A DNA stretch of 43,612 nt from a virus, in the IMG/VR virus record IMGVR_UViG_3300020034_000035, positions 1 to 43,612 of that record; one strand, written 5' to 3'. The notes under the pieces are model-generated. The model did not search any database, had not been told where the DNA came from, and saw nothing but the letters and a program-made list of their open reading frames with translations. Shown here one piece after another: positions 6,678 to 15,378 of this stretch. Position 1 is the stretch's first letter; every line of letters begins with the position of its first letter. A program made the position numbers and the translations under genes.

Positions 6678-7039
6678 TTGAACTGCGTCTCGTTGAACCG
6701 CTGCATTACCGAATTGTGGCGATCTAGCCCTTGGTGCAGTTTCCCCAAATCCTCGCGGATCAAGAGATTATCCTGCTCCATGTTGCCCTGCCGCGTTGCT
6801 AGCGCGGCTTGCCTATCTTCGACCAACGAGAGGCGCCGGTCCGTGGTTTTGAGGTCGGCAAGGATAATCTCCATTGTCTTCATACGGCTGTCGAGCACTT
6901 CGATTTTGCCCAGCACGGCGGTATTGTTTTCTTTAATCTGACCCTTCAGCGCCACCACGAAAACCGTTACGGCAACAACGTTCCCGACAAAAGCAAACGT
7001 AACGCCTACCAGTGCGATGATAGTGCCCGGTTCCCACAT
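6674..7039 (-). CDS. Membrane-anchored coiled-coil protein, possible spanin-like (121 aa)
   Basis: One N-terminal transmembrane helix (IIALVGVTFAFVGNVVAVTV, about residues 7-31) is followed by about 85 residues of charged heptad-like sequence with Asp/Leu/Arg repeats. This layout fits an inner-membrane i-spanin or a membrane-tethered accessory protein. Its position between the holin and the small secreted protein supports a lysis role. Not proven by motif. Confidence 0.5.
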   Translation of the reverse strand: MWEPGTIIALVGVTFAFVGNVVAVTVFVVALKGQIKENNTAVLGKIEVLDSRMKTMEIILADLKTTDRRLSLVEDRQAALATRQGNMEQDNLLIREDLGKLHQGLDRHNSVMQRFNETQFK

Positions 7040-7474
7040 CTACCTCTTCCAAATGCCGCTGATCTTGTCGGCGATACGCTCAGCAGTACGGCCACCAAAA
7101 TACGCGATGGTTACAGTCGTGCAGTACCACCAGATTTGATCGCTCAGCGCGTCCGTGCTGCCGCCGGTCCACTGGCCCATCGCCTTGTCCCAGACCAACA
7201 GCTTCCACACCAGGATGATGACCGGGAGAGCAAGCAGTGGCCGGATCGAGCGCGTGACCCAGTTGCCCTGCTCTGCCCTGACGGTTTCGGCGTTAACCTC
7301 GGCTTCCTTCATGTCGAGATCAAAGGATTTCTTCGCCAGATCGGCCGCTACAGCCTCATGACTTCCGACAGCATCCAGCTTCTGCTTTTGCGCCGTCAGC
7401 AGTCCGCCGATGATCGGTTGCAGGATAGCCCCGATGACCGGCGCCGCGATCAGCTTCCCGAGGAGCCATTCCAT
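7040..7474 (-). CDS. Three-TM holin of the gene-transfer-agent type (144 aa)
   Basis: N-terminal hydrophobic segment (LIAAPVIGAILQPIIGGLL), an Ala/Glu-rich linker, then RSIRPLLALPVIILVWKLLV and a Trp-rich third helix (SDQIWWYCTTVTIAYFGGRT). This is the arrangement of the 3TM holin family found in alphaproteobacterial gene-transfer agents and prophages. It would permeabilise the inner membrane to start lysis. I chose the start at 7474 (MEWLLGK); 15 extra upstream codons overlap the neighbouring gene and look spurious. Confidence 0.75.
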   Translation of the reverse strand: MEWLLGKLIAAPVIGAILQPIIGGLLTAQKQKLDAVGSHEAVAADLAKKSFDLDMKEAEVNAETVRAEQGNWVTRSIRPLLALPVIILVWKLLVWDKAMGQWTGGSTDALSDQIWWYCTTVTIAYFGGRTAERIADKISGIWKR

Positions 7475-7475
7475 C

Positions 7476-7970
7476 TCAGGCCGCTTTCGCTTCGGCAACC
7501 GCGACCGCAGTAACGGCAACCGCTTCCGTCTTCGTTGCTTCCGCCATCGCTACGGCTTCTGCAACCTTCGGGTTTTCCGCCACCACCTTGTCAGGAAGAG
7601 CGACCAGTTCGATCGGCTTGGAAACGGTATTGCGCAGCTTCTCGTCCAACAGGCCCATGGCAGAGATCGCCAGCGGGATCAGGTTGATGGCAAAATTCAC
7701 GTAGGGCTGATACTTCTCGGGCACAAACGGCATCAGCGGAGTAAGGTCGATTGAACCGATTTGCGTGAGCAGCGTCAGCACCGCGCCGACCACGACCTTG
7801 AGACGCGCGAACAGAATTGTCTCGCTTTTCTTGAACAGCAGTATCTCAATAGGCTCGACCCAGGCAAAGAAGCCCTGAGCCCAAGACTTCGACTTCAGCC
7901 AATCACGGCCTTGCAGCGCATACCAGAGCACTAGGCCGGTGATGACGGTTAGAATGATAAGGGTTTTCAT
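7476..7970 (-). CDS. Membrane protein of the lysis cassette, possible second holin (164 aa)
   Basis: Start at 7970 forms ATGA with the endolysin stop. N-terminal TM helix (LIILTVITGLVLWYAL), an internal hydrophobic region (LKVVVGAVLTLLTQIG and VNFAINLIPLAISAMGLL) and an Ala/Val/Glu low-complexity tail. Encoded between endolysin and the 3TM holin, so it may be an antiholin or co-holin. No family recognised. Confidence 0.5.
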   Translation of the reverse strand: MKTLIILTVITGLVLWYALQGRDWLKSKSWAQGFFAWVEPIEILLFKKSETILFARLKVVVGAVLTLLTQIGSIDLTPLMPFVPEKYQPYVNFAINLIPLAISAMGLLDEKLRNTVSKPIELVALPDKVVAENPKVAEAVAMAEATKTEAVAVTAVAVAEAKAA

Positions 7971-8704
7971 GAACGAGCTTTCCTGATGAGTAATACGATC
8001 GCCGTAACAATCCCCGCCACGATAAATGCCGAGAGGCCGATTTCCGCCCAAGACCAGCCCTGCTGCGCGGTGACGGCTACTGTGGTGGCCGTTCCTGCAA
8101 CGACTACAGCGGCGCCGGTCGCCTTTGCCGCGGTCGAAGCTGGTGCCCCGCCCATCTTGATTGTCGGATCGATAGCCATCATGGCGAGGATCAGGCCAGC
8201 GCAGCCGGGCTGGGTGTCTACGTGGTTAGGGTCATACTTCCCGTCCGCCACGTACTTGCCGGCCGTGTATTGATTTGTGCCCGCCCACAGATAAGGGGAT
8301 GGCCTGCCCTTCGCGGCATAGCCGAGGCCGTTATAGCCTTCGAGCAGCGCCAGCGTTCCTCCGACCGACCAGTCCTTATTGCGAGCCGCGTGAGGCGCGC
8401 AGTTGACCAGTGCATCAATCGCAGCCTCTTCCCACGATTTGAAGGGACCACGACCCGCCGGAACATGAACGGAAACCTTGTTCCACGGATCGCCTTGAGC
8501 CAGTGACCCCAGCCAGCTTTGCGACGACTCCCGCATGTGGATCACGGCGATTGCGAACCATGGGACACCGGTTTTGGCCTCTACGGCCTGATAGCGTGCT
8601 TTTGCACCCACCAGGTTCTTCGCAATTGTTGCGAAATTGCGCGTTACCTTGGCGTTCGCCCATCGTTTTGCGTTCGCTGCCTTGAGCGCGTTCAGATCGG
8701 TCAT
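7967..8704 (-). CDS. Endolysin with C-terminal transmembrane anchor (245 aa)
   Basis: Residues about 15-175 look like the lysozyme-type muramidase of alphaproteobacterial phages: VPWFAIAVIHMRESSQSW with the candidate catalytic Glu, GDPWNKVSVHVPAGRGPF, and GGTLALLEGYNGLGYAAKGR. A Thr/Ala linker leads to one strong TM segment near the end (IGLSAFIVAGIVTAIVLLIR). A C-terminal anchor is unusual for an endolysin. I chose ATG 8704 because the longer frame only adds 39 low-complexity codons. Role: cut host peptidoglycan at lysis. Confidence 0.75.
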   Translation of the reverse strand: MTDLNALKAANAKRWANAKVTRNFATIAKNLVGAKARYQAVEAKTGVPWFAIAVIHMRESSQSWLGSLAQGDPWNKVSVHVPAGRGPFKSWEEAAIDALVNCAPHAARNKDWSVGGTLALLEGYNGLGYAAKGRPSPYLWAGTNQYTAGKYVADGKYDPNHVDTQPGCAGLILAMMAIDPTIKMGGAPASTAAKATGAAVVVAGTATTVAVTAQQGWSWAEIGLSAFIVAGIVTAIVLLIRKARS

Positions 8705-8741
8705 ATTGTCTCGCTGGGGGTTGTGGTGGTAGGAAGCGGTT

Positions 8742-8861
8742 ATGATGCGCAAAATGTTCGAAGTGGCCGGCTTGGTAGCCTTCTTGGCACTGACGGTTTG
8801 GCTAGTCGCGCCGGAGCACATATGGCCGCAGTGGCTTTTGAATTTTTTGGTTCTGGGATAA
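8742..8861 (+). CDS. Reverse-oriented micro-membrane protein (39 aa)
   Basis: Lies in the gap between endolysin and tail genes but on the opposite strand. It has a very good ribosome site (AGGAAG, 5 bp before ATG 8742). The peptide is almost entirely one TM helix (VAGLVAFLALTVWLVAP) plus an aromatic tail. It could be an independently expressed moron or a chance ORF. No promoter is obvious. Confidence 0.35.
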   Translation: MMRKMFEVAGLVAFLALTVWLVAPEHIWPQWLLNFLVLG

Positions 8862-8867
8862 TTGGCG

Positions 8868-9341
8868 CTAAAGGTACGTGTACCGGAGCGGATAGCCTTG
8901 CCCGCCGCTGTCTTCGCCCGTAGTGGTCTGGCCGTTGCCGGTAATGTTTGCGGTAACGTAGGCGCGATCCATTGATGTTTTGACGTTGTTGGACACGCCG
9001 AGCGCTTGATAGGCTCCCAAATAATAGGTTCCTGTACCGGGGACCGGAAAGCCTGCTGATAAAATCAGATCTTCGAATCCCGTGCCGCCGTGGCTGATTG
9101 TTTGCGAAACAACAATATCGTAGTTGTTTGCCGAGTTGCGTTTGCAGAGCTTGAGAACAATGCTACCTGCAAATAGGGAATACATCCCGATAGAATTAAC
9201 CGTGACCCCATTCAGAACGGCCGCATCGCGAGATATCATCGTGTATCCGTTCAAGCCCGCGGACCCGTCAGGGGCATCAATCGTGATCTGCGTCGGCGCA
9301 GGGAACGCGCCGTGACCGTTTAGCTGAGAGACCATGAACAT
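8868..9341 (-). CDS. Tail-associated hypothetical protein (157 aa)
   Basis: Gly/Thr/Ser-rich beta-type sequence (VLNGVTVNSIGMYSLFAGSI, GTGTYYLGAYQALG) of the kind found in receptor-binding tips or small fibre subunits. Last gene of the tail module before lysis. Overlaps the upstream gene by one base. Confidence 0.5.
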   Translation of the reverse strand: MFMVSQLNGHGAFPAPTQITIDAPDGSAGLNGYTMISRDAAVLNGVTVNSIGMYSLFAGSIVLKLCKRNSANNYDIVVSQTISHGGTGFEDLILSAGFPVPGTGTYYLGAYQALGVSNNVKTSMDRAYVTANITGNGQTTTGEDSGGQGYPLRYTYL

Positions 9342-9712
9342 CAGAGCAGCGCCTTCAACGCGGCTTTGTACTGAGCCTGTGTCACCGCGGCCTTACCTTC
9401 TAGCACCCTCACCCGGTTCTCCATGTTGAATGAAACGGCCAGCTGCATCGTGTCCACCGCGGACACCTTTGCATCCTTGGCGTCGCTCAATTCCTGTGCG
9501 GTCAAAGTTCGTTTTCCCCATGCTTCCGTAATTAAATTCGTTGCAAATGTGTAAATCGGCCCCGTGATAATTTCAGAGGCCGGATCGAACGATGGCGGGG
9601 CCACCGGCGGGCACGAAACCCACTTGTAGCCAGCCTTGGTTTGGACGGCCGGGTCTACGCTCGTTGAAAACCTGTCGATGCTGCTGCCTGACAAAACCAG
9701 AGCGTAGCGCAT
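9341..9712 (-). CDS. Fibre-associated hypothetical protein (123 aa)
   Basis: N-terminal beta segment (RYALVLSGSSIDRFSTSVDP), a Pro-rich middle, and a C-terminal helical part with WGKRTLTAQELSDAKDAKV and TQAQYKAALKALL. The C-terminal half resembles DUF4376-type tails of phage fibre-assembly proteins. The position after a fibre gene agrees. Confidence 0.5.
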   Translation of the reverse strand: MRYALVLSGSSIDRFSTSVDPAVQTKAGYKWVSCPPVAPPSFDPASEIITGPIYTFATNLITEAWGKRTLTAQELSDAKDAKVSAVDTMQLAVSFNMENRVRVLEGKAAVTQAQYKAALKALL

Positions 9713-10866
9713 CAGGTATCCGTCGCGGCGTTGGTGGTGAAGAACAACCGAACGCCATGAAGCCGGGCATCCTGCGCCAGCGTGTCGCTGGCGTCAGCCA
9801 CCGTTCGGTTGATCTGGAAAATCACCCGGTCTCCCGCAGCAGGCGTTCCGGCAATCGTAATGGCGGCCGATTCCGGCCCCTGATATTCCTTGTTGAGCGT
9901 GCCGGCCGTCTTGGTTGAAGTCACTGCCGTGCCGAATGCGGCGTCGAGATCGTCACCATCAGACACGGCAAGCCCCGCGAGACCGAACACGACGCCGCCG
10001 GCCGCAGTCGTGAGCTGCGAAAACGTCGGCTGAAACGTCACCGTTCCGAGGTTCCAGCTTTTCGGGAACCAGACCGAAAACTGCGCAAATTCCTGGGTGG
10101 TCGTATCGAAGTCAAGCGTTCGCACCATAATTTTGTTGCTGCTCAATTCGACCGAACCGAGAGATGGGCCGTTCGTGATCCGCGGGATGATGGCTGCGGC
10201 AGGAATGAAGATCGTCTGCTTGCCAGCCATGGCGATGGGAACGCCGCCAACAGACATATTGCCGGAATCGTCGCACAGCACGGCTGAGTTTTGAACCGTA
10301 GTGCCGCCCGTGCCATCTGCCCGCAGCAGCCGGTTGTCTGTCGCTCCGGTCGAGCCAGCTATCGTACCGTCCGAACCCTTGTCGCCATTTCTGTAGAATG
10401 TAATGGCGAAGGGATCGGTATTGGTGAAAGCACCGCTTCCCGTTCCGCTCGCAAGCGTAAGCTTGCGATAGCCGGTCCCATCAACCACCGACCCGGTAAC
10501 ATTGAACTGCGCCCAAACAGCCGGGTTGGTCAGTTTCTCAAGCCGCAGGATGCCCTTGATCGTAGAGGTGCTGTCGTCCCAGAGATCGATGATGCCCGAA
10601 ACCGTTGACCCGGCAAAATCCAGATTGTCGAGATAGACAGCCGTCGCGCTGGCAGGCGTAGCGTTGTTCAAACGGAATGTGCCCGCTCCAGGATCGGCGT
10701 CAGTCGTTGTCGATGAATAAGCCTGTTTGATGCCTACCGTGAGCGTGAAGTATGAGGCAAAATTGGCAATATCGATCACCCGCGTGGTCAGACCATCGAT
10801 AATGATCCGATCGCCCGTGACGGGTACTGTGACAACGGGTAAATCTTTGGGGCGGATGTTTGTCAT
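9712..10866 (-). CDS. Tail fibre protein (384 aa)
   Basis: Starts with a conserved-looking adapter (RPKDLPVVTVPVTGDRIIID) followed by Thr/Asn/Gly-rich beta repeats and a collagen-like break (RNGDKGSDGTIAGSTGATDN). The C-terminal half (about residues 215-384) is a jelly-roll-like region that could bind a receptor. Coupled to its neighbours. Confidence 0.65.
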   Translation of the reverse strand: MTNIRPKDLPVVTVPVTGDRIIIDGLTTRVIDIANFASYFTLTVGIKQAYSSTTTDADPGAGTFRLNNATPASATAVYLDNLDFAGSTVSGIIDLWDDSTSTIKGILRLEKLTNPAVWAQFNVTGSVVDGTGYRKLTLASGTGSGAFTNTDPFAITFYRNGDKGSDGTIAGSTGATDNRLLRADGTGGTTVQNSAVLCDDSGNMSVGGVPIAMAGKQTIFIPAAAIIPRITNGPSLGSVELSSNKIMVRTLDFDTTTQEFAQFSVWFPKSWNLGTVTFQPTFSQLTTAAGGVVFGLAGLAVSDGDDLDAAFGTAVTSTKTAGTLNKEYQGPESAAITIAGTPAAGDRVIFQINRTVADASDTLAQDARLHGVRLFFTTNAATDT

Positions 10867-10869
10867 AGA

Positions 10870-11751
10870 TCAGGCCCCCGCGAACAGTGCGCAGTTGATG
10901 ATGATGGTTGGCTGGACGTTCGCGTGCGCCGTGCCGCTGCCGAGCGCAGAGGTCGTACCGGGGAAGGCCTGCGAGACCGTGCCACCACCGCCTGACAATT
11001 GGAGCAGGTCAATGGCAGACGCACTTCCAGGGCTGGTAAGCGTATTGTTAACGCGGCCAGTAACCGTCGTTGAAGTGGCCAAGATGACGTTGGGTAGATT
11101 GGCCTGGGCAATGATATTCGACTCCAGACCGCCGACGCCGCCCAACACCAGCCCGGTTGCTCCGGTCACCGCTCCGAAATACGTTGCGGTCAAACGGCCC
11201 GCGGTCGAGCCGCCCATGTTGTCTTTGGTTGCTTGGACACGCCCCCGCATATCCGGAACACCGAACGTCGTTGAGCCGTTGCCGTTATTGTAGAGCGTGC
11301 TTCCCAAGCCAATTTCGACCTGAGCGAACGTCCACAGTGCGGCGTAAGTCGTGCGGTCGAGCGTTTGCCCGTAGGGAAGGACACACAGAGGCGGGGCCGC
11401 TGAACCCGTCCATCCGAACAACTCGCCAACAAATTTCCCGCCAGTACGAAGGCCGCCGGAAATAAACTCCGCAACCATCGCACCGCCGACCGAAACGCCG
11501 ATGCCGTCTGCGGTTTTATAAAAGCCCGATGATGGGGCCGTGCTGAACGTGTACCCAGGAGCCGATACCGTTCCATCCACAGCCTTGACGGGCCCGGTCA
11601 TCGGCGCAACGCCAGACCGCATGAACCGCAGCGTCATCGACGCCGCCAAATCCTCAAGCGGAGGATTGTGCTGGCTGGCTAGGATGGTCTCCCCGGTTTC
11701 GGCAAGGTAGCCGTCCGGTAGACTGTATACGCCGTTCGCATCTGTAGGCAT
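10870..11751 (-). CDS. Tail collar domain protein (293 aa)
   Basis: Residues about 115-195 match the phage tail collar fold: FGWTGSAAPPLCVLPYGQTL, an ALWTFAQV segment and FGVPDMRGRV. The C terminus (HANVQPTIIINCALFAG) is the typical ending of collar-family fibres. The N terminus (NGVYSLPDGYLAETGETILA) is the virion-attachment part. Probably a short fibre involved in host recognition. Confidence 0.82.
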   Translation of the reverse strand: MPTDANGVYSLPDGYLAETGETILASQHNPPLEDLAASMTLRFMRSGVAPMTGPVKAVDGTVSAPGYTFSTAPSSGFYKTADGIGVSVGGAMVAEFISGGLRTGGKFVGELFGWTGSAAPPLCVLPYGQTLDRTTYAALWTFAQVEIGLGSTLYNNGNGSTTFGVPDMRGRVQATKDNMGGSTAGRLTATYFGAVTGATGLVLGGVGGLESNIIAQANLPNVILATSTTVTGRVNNTLTSPGSASAIDLLQLSGGGGTVSQAFPGTTSALGSGTAHANVQPTIIINCALFAGA

Positions 11752-11771
11752 TAAGTCATTGCCCCATAAGG

Positions 11772-11797
11772 AAAAAGGCCCGCGGAAAGCGAGCCTT
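11772..11797 (-). terminator. Terminator-like hairpin between internal virion proteins and tail genes
   Basis: On the minus strand AAGGCTCGC (11797-11789) and GCGGGCCTT (11783-11775) can pair with one mismatch, followed by T residues (11772-11776). It separates the 550-aa virion protein from the tail module, so read-through or a second promoter is needed for the fibres. Confidence 0.55.
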
Positions 11798-11830
11798 TGA
11801 GGATTGATCGGTTTCGGCTAGAGTGGCCGG

Positions 11831-12070
11831 ATGCTTTGGAGACTTTTGCAGCTAACTGTCTTTGTCGCCGTGATGTTCACGGGGGTTTATTACAAGTGGA
11901 CGCCAAACGGTTTAGTTCTCGGCCTCATTGCCGCGACGTGCGCGTTTGCCGCGACCGTATTGCTCGGCGATCTTTTCCGGTTATCTAGATGGACCCGTAA
12001 TCTGTTCCGGGCGGCCCATGGCAAGCATCGCGCGGACAACAGCCTGCCGCCCCGGCGGGAGCTGCTCTAG
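11831..12070 (+). CDS. Reverse-oriented small membrane protein, moron-like (79 aa)
   Basis: Plus-strand gene inside the minus-strand late operon. Two TM helices are clear (LQLTVFVAVMFTGVYY and GLVLGLIAATCAFAATVLLG), then a basic tail that lies antisense to the end of the neighbouring virion gene. Just upstream is a weak TTGATC at 11804. It looks like a lysogeny-expressed moron, perhaps exclusion-related, but no family is recognised. Confidence 0.5.
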   Translation: MLWRLLQLTVFVAVMFTGVYYKWTPNGLVLGLIAATCAFAATVLLGDLFRLSRWTRNLFRAAHGKHRADNSLPPRRELL

Positions 12071-13633
12071 TTGCCTCGCCAATACTTGATTGCCGAGATA
12101 TGCCTGAACTGGCCGCGAGGTGATAGCGCGTCCAGCCGTGGCACTCACGGGCAACATCAGCAAATTTGTCAGAGCGTTACGCTGCGCCGTTCCTGAGTTC
12201 GGCAAGGGAGCCATCACACCGGCGCCAGCGCGGGCCAGCTCCGAGAAATCACCCTCTCCGCGCGCATATGCACCTCGGTTGTTGGCTGAGACCGTATTGC
12301 GCAGGTTGGCTGGGACAAGTTGGCCTTCCGCCGTAGCCTCACCAGCGCGAGACGCAGTTTTCTCAATGGTTTTTTGCGCGCCCCACTCGCGGCGAGATTG
12401 ATTCCAGAGGGCGTGATCTGCGGACCCGGCCGGGATAGACCGACCCATAGCGTCGTCAAGCGCGTTGCGCATATCCCGCAAGGCATCCGAAAGTGTGGGG
12501 TCGCTGACCCGAAGTCCGTTAGACTGCCGCGAGAGCCGCGAGCGCATTTCCTGGTACTGCGCGCCGGACATCTGCCCTGCATTCACATGCCCCACGATAT
12601 CGTCAACGTATCCCTGCACAATAGCGCGCTGTTGTGAATTTGGGACGTTGCGATAGTCCCGGACAGCTGTCGTCAGATCGGTTATAAACTGGTTGTCGGG
12701 GGTCAGCACGTTGCGTGCCGACAGTTCCTCAAACTGGTTGCTAAGGCGTGTATTGTTCGCAGCTAGGGCCTCCGGAGCAGCATCCGCGCCACCGCCAGCC
12801 CTGCGCATGGCCGCTTCCGTGAATTGTTCCTGCCCGCGCTGTTGAATGCGTGACGCGCCCTGCCCGGCCAGCGGCCCGTCACCAAGAAAACTCTCGGCAA
12901 ATTGGAGCGATTTATTCCCTGTCCGCTGGCCAGCAGTCAGCGACGTGACGCCTTCATTGTTGAGAATATCAACCAGCCGTTGACGTTGCGGGGACGCTGG
13001 CAACGGGGTGACAACCCGCCCCAGTGCAGAGGGGGACATGGCGCCAGCCACACCGCCAAGAATCTCGCCATAGGGCCTCGCGTCTGGCCCAATCAGCTCT
13101 TCTGCGGCGTCGCCACCACCTTCTGCGCCGACGCCACCACCTACCGTCGCAATCGTCTTGGCAACTAGCCCGCCGGGGCCGATCGGAGCGGACGCGGCAA
13201 ACTCGCCAATCTTGCGGGCATAGCGTCCCGCCGGGGTGATCGGCTCATAAGGCTTCTCGCCGCCGTAGTAACGACTCTGGATTTCCTTTTCCATGCCTGC
13301 GCTGTTCGGGAGATTGCGCTCCAGAAACGCGGCTACTGGCCCCTTCTCTTTTGGTTGTTCGTATTTCGGCAGACCCAACTTATCGTTGATCCAGTCGCTG
13401 GCGATGCCGATGCCCTTGGCGCCAATATTTGTCAGATCACCGGGAGAACCAAGCAGAAGAGAGGTGCCCTTCGCCACCCCCGCATCAAAAGATTTGTATG
13501 CGTCTTTGGCAGTAGATGGCTGCACCACGCCCATAAGCTCTTCGTCTGACATCTTCGAATAGTCCTTTGCCGCAGCTTGCGGCTGCACCAGCGCCATCAA
13601 TTCGGCGTCAGACATTTTCGAAAAGTCGGCCAT
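11981..13633 (-). CDS. Internal virion (ejection) protein (550 aa)
   Basis: N terminus carries two copies of a short repeat: ADFSKMSDAELMALVQP and KDYSKMSDEELMGVVQP. Ala/Gly-rich segments (about 140-210) could interact with membranes (PIGPGGLVAKTIATVGGGVG). The C-terminal 300 residues are helical and Arg/Gln-rich. The layout and the position after the SleB-bearing protein fit podovirus ejection proteins that leave the head with DNA. No catalytic domain seen. Confidence 0.6.
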   Translation of the reverse strand: MADFSKMSDAELMALVQPQAAAKDYSKMSDEELMGVVQPSTAKDAYKSFDAGVAKGTSLLLGSPGDLTNIGAKGIGIASDWINDKLGLPKYEQPKEKGPVAAFLERNLPNSAGMEKEIQSRYYGGEKPYEPITPAGRYARKIGEFAASAPIGPGGLVAKTIATVGGGVGAEGGGDAAEELIGPDARPYGEILGGVAGAMSPSALGRVVTPLPASPQRQRLVDILNNEGVTSLTAGQRTGNKSLQFAESFLGDGPLAGQGASRIQQRGQEQFTEAAMRRAGGGADAAPEALAANNTRLSNQFEELSARNVLTPDNQFITDLTTAVRDYRNVPNSQQRAIVQGYVDDIVGHVNAGQMSGAQYQEMRSRLSRQSNGLRVSDPTLSDALRDMRNALDDAMGRSIPAGSADHALWNQSRREWGAQKTIEKTASRAGEATAEGQLVPANLRNTVSANNRGAYARGEGDFSELARAGAGVMAPLPNSGTAQRNALTNLLMLPVSATAGRAITSRPVQAYLGNQVLARQLEQLPPGRQAVVRAMLAMGRPEQITGPSR

Positions 13634-15378
13634 TACTTGATCAAGCCTCGGCGTTTTGCTTCTTCGAGCGCGGCGGGGTCAACCGTTGTTGCCTTCGTCT
13701 CTGCGGGCTTTCGGTTCTTCATGAACTCGCGATAGTTCGTCATCGGATCAGGCAAATTGCGGAGTTGCTTTTCAGCTTCCGGACGTGTGATCTCGCCGTT
13801 CAGGGCCTTGGAAGCAATTTCGGCTGCCAGAACCTTGTTTTCCTGAAGACCCTTCAGGGTCGCCGCGGCCATCGCGTTACCGTCCGGTGTATTGCCGAGA
13901 GACGGCAGCGACTTGACGAAGTTCTTCAGCTCGTAATCGGACTGTGCGCCAGAGCCGGGGACACGAAGCGACGGGGCCACACGGTTCACGATTGCTTCGT
14001 AAGCCTGAATGTCGCTCAGTTTATCGACCTTGATCCCGAGAGCTTCCGCATACGGGCCAATCTTTGCCTTCGCCTCTGCGGTTTTCCCGGTTTCGATATT
14101 CTTGCCCAGTTCAGTCAGGGTGTCGATATCCGACACCATCTGGCGGGCCTTCTGGCCCTCTCCGGCGAGTTCATCAAACCGCTTGGCCTGGACCTTACCG
14201 GCCTCGGTCGCAAAGCTGTTCTCGCCCTTCGTATCGACCGAAACGTTCGTTGCCCCGGCCTTCTTCAGCCCGGACTTGAAGTCAAAGAATGATCCGGCAA
14301 AGCCCTGCTTCTTGGCGAGATTGTATTCCTTGATTTCGTCGGTTGTCTCGCCCTTCAATTGGCTCTGGAATATTGCGGAGGCGATGGCCTTTGTGCCGGC
14401 ATCAGAATAGCGGCTGGTCATCGCTTGGACCACAGCCGGGTTGATGCCTGAGATCGGCGAGGCCGTGGGCGTCATCGCCTGTGCCACCTTTTCAAGGCCC
14501 GGTGCAACCGGGTCCGGTTCAGTCGGTGCGGCCACGGCCGGACCTGCAACCTGATATGGAGGGGCAGCAGGATCAACCGGCTTGCCGCCGATGAACTTGT
14601 GATCGCCGATCATGGTCCCTGGGCCTTGAGCCCATGCCGGCATGGGACGGCCCAAATCGGCCTGCAACTTCGGCTGGATAAAATTCACAGCCCCGTTGGT
14701 CGGGTCGTTACCCGCATAGGCCGCGTCCAGTGAAGTCCCGGCAGCCCGGTAAGACGGGCCGTTCGGGTCGATCGCCGCCATCTTGGATCGGCCAGCTTCC
14801 GTATTCCATGGTTCGAACTGGCTGGGCGCCGTAACCACGCCAGAAGGCGTATTGCCGCCGTAGCCACCATTGACAGCGCGGTTACGGATCACGCTGGCTA
14901 CAGCGTTCATGCCTGTGGGGCCTTGGTTGCCAGCCTCCGCAAGCACCGTGCGGATGGCTCGATCTCGATCAACGCCGGACGGCGGGTCAAGCGGGCTCGG
15001 TTCGTTCTCGGAATAGATTTTGCCGGGAGCGACGTTTCCGGCAGGCGCCGCGGCAACAGGAGAAGCGGCCACCGGGGCCGCAGCTTGCGGGCTGGCCGCG
15101 GCGACGGGCGCTACTGGTGCCACGCCAGCGGCCCCTCCAAGCAAAGCGGCGATCATCTGCTTATTCGCTTCAGCGTTCGCCTTATCTGACTCATCAGCTT
15201 GACGACTTTCAAACCCACCTAGCATGCTCTGGGCAACACGCGATGCACCTTGCGACCATGCCTGAACCGGGGAGTAATCCATCCCCTTTTCCATCATAGC
15301 CGCCGCAATTTTACGCTGAGCGGCGATCTGCTCAGGCGTCATTTGCGTACCACCGTCACCCCATACAAAAGCGGCCAT
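13633..15378 (-). CDS. Internal virion protein with SleB-type cell-wall hydrolase domain (581 aa)
   Basis: After a helical N terminus and an Ala/Pro linker, residues about 140-275 match the SleB hydrolase family: RAIRTVLAEAGNQGPTGMNA with the candidate catalytic Glu, VASVIRNRAVNGGYGG, and PSQFEPWN. A lysin carried in the virion would open peptidoglycan during DNA entry. The C-terminal 300 residues are helical. Overlaps its neighbours by ATGA at both ends. Confidence 0.75.
   Translation of the reverse strand: MAAFVWGDGGTQMTPEQIAAQRKIAAAMMEKGMDYSPVQAWSQGASRVAQSMLGGFESRQADESDKANAEANKQMIAALLGGAAGVAPVAPVAAASPQAAAPVAASPVAAAPAGNVAPGKIYSENEPSPLDPPSGVDRDRAIRTVLAEAGNQGPTGMNAVASVIRNRAVNGGYGGNTPSGVVTAPSQFEPWNTEAGRSKMAAIDPNGPSYRAAGTSLDAAYAGNDPTNGAVNFIQPKLQADLGRPMPAWAQGPGTMIGDHKFIGGKPVDPAAPPYQVAGPAVAAPTEPDPVAPGLEKVAQAMTPTASPISGINPAVVQAMTSRYSDAGTKAIASAIFQSQLKGETTDEIKEYNLAKKQGFAGSFFDFKSGLKKAGATNVSVDTKGENSFATEAGKVQAKRFDELAGEGQKARQMVSDIDTLTELGKNIETGKTAEAKAKIGPYAEALGIKVDKLSDIQAYEAIVNRVAPSLRVPGSGAQSDYELKNFVKSLPSLGNTPDGNAMAAATLKGLQENKVLAAEIASKALNGEITRPEAEKQLRNLPDPMTNYREFMKNRKPAETKATTVDPAALEEAKRRGLIK

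Noticed and set aside
13567-14292. 241-codon plus-strand ORF over the SleB-type virion gene
   Set aside because: Antisense shadow of a coding gene in GC-rich DNA with no recognisable domain.
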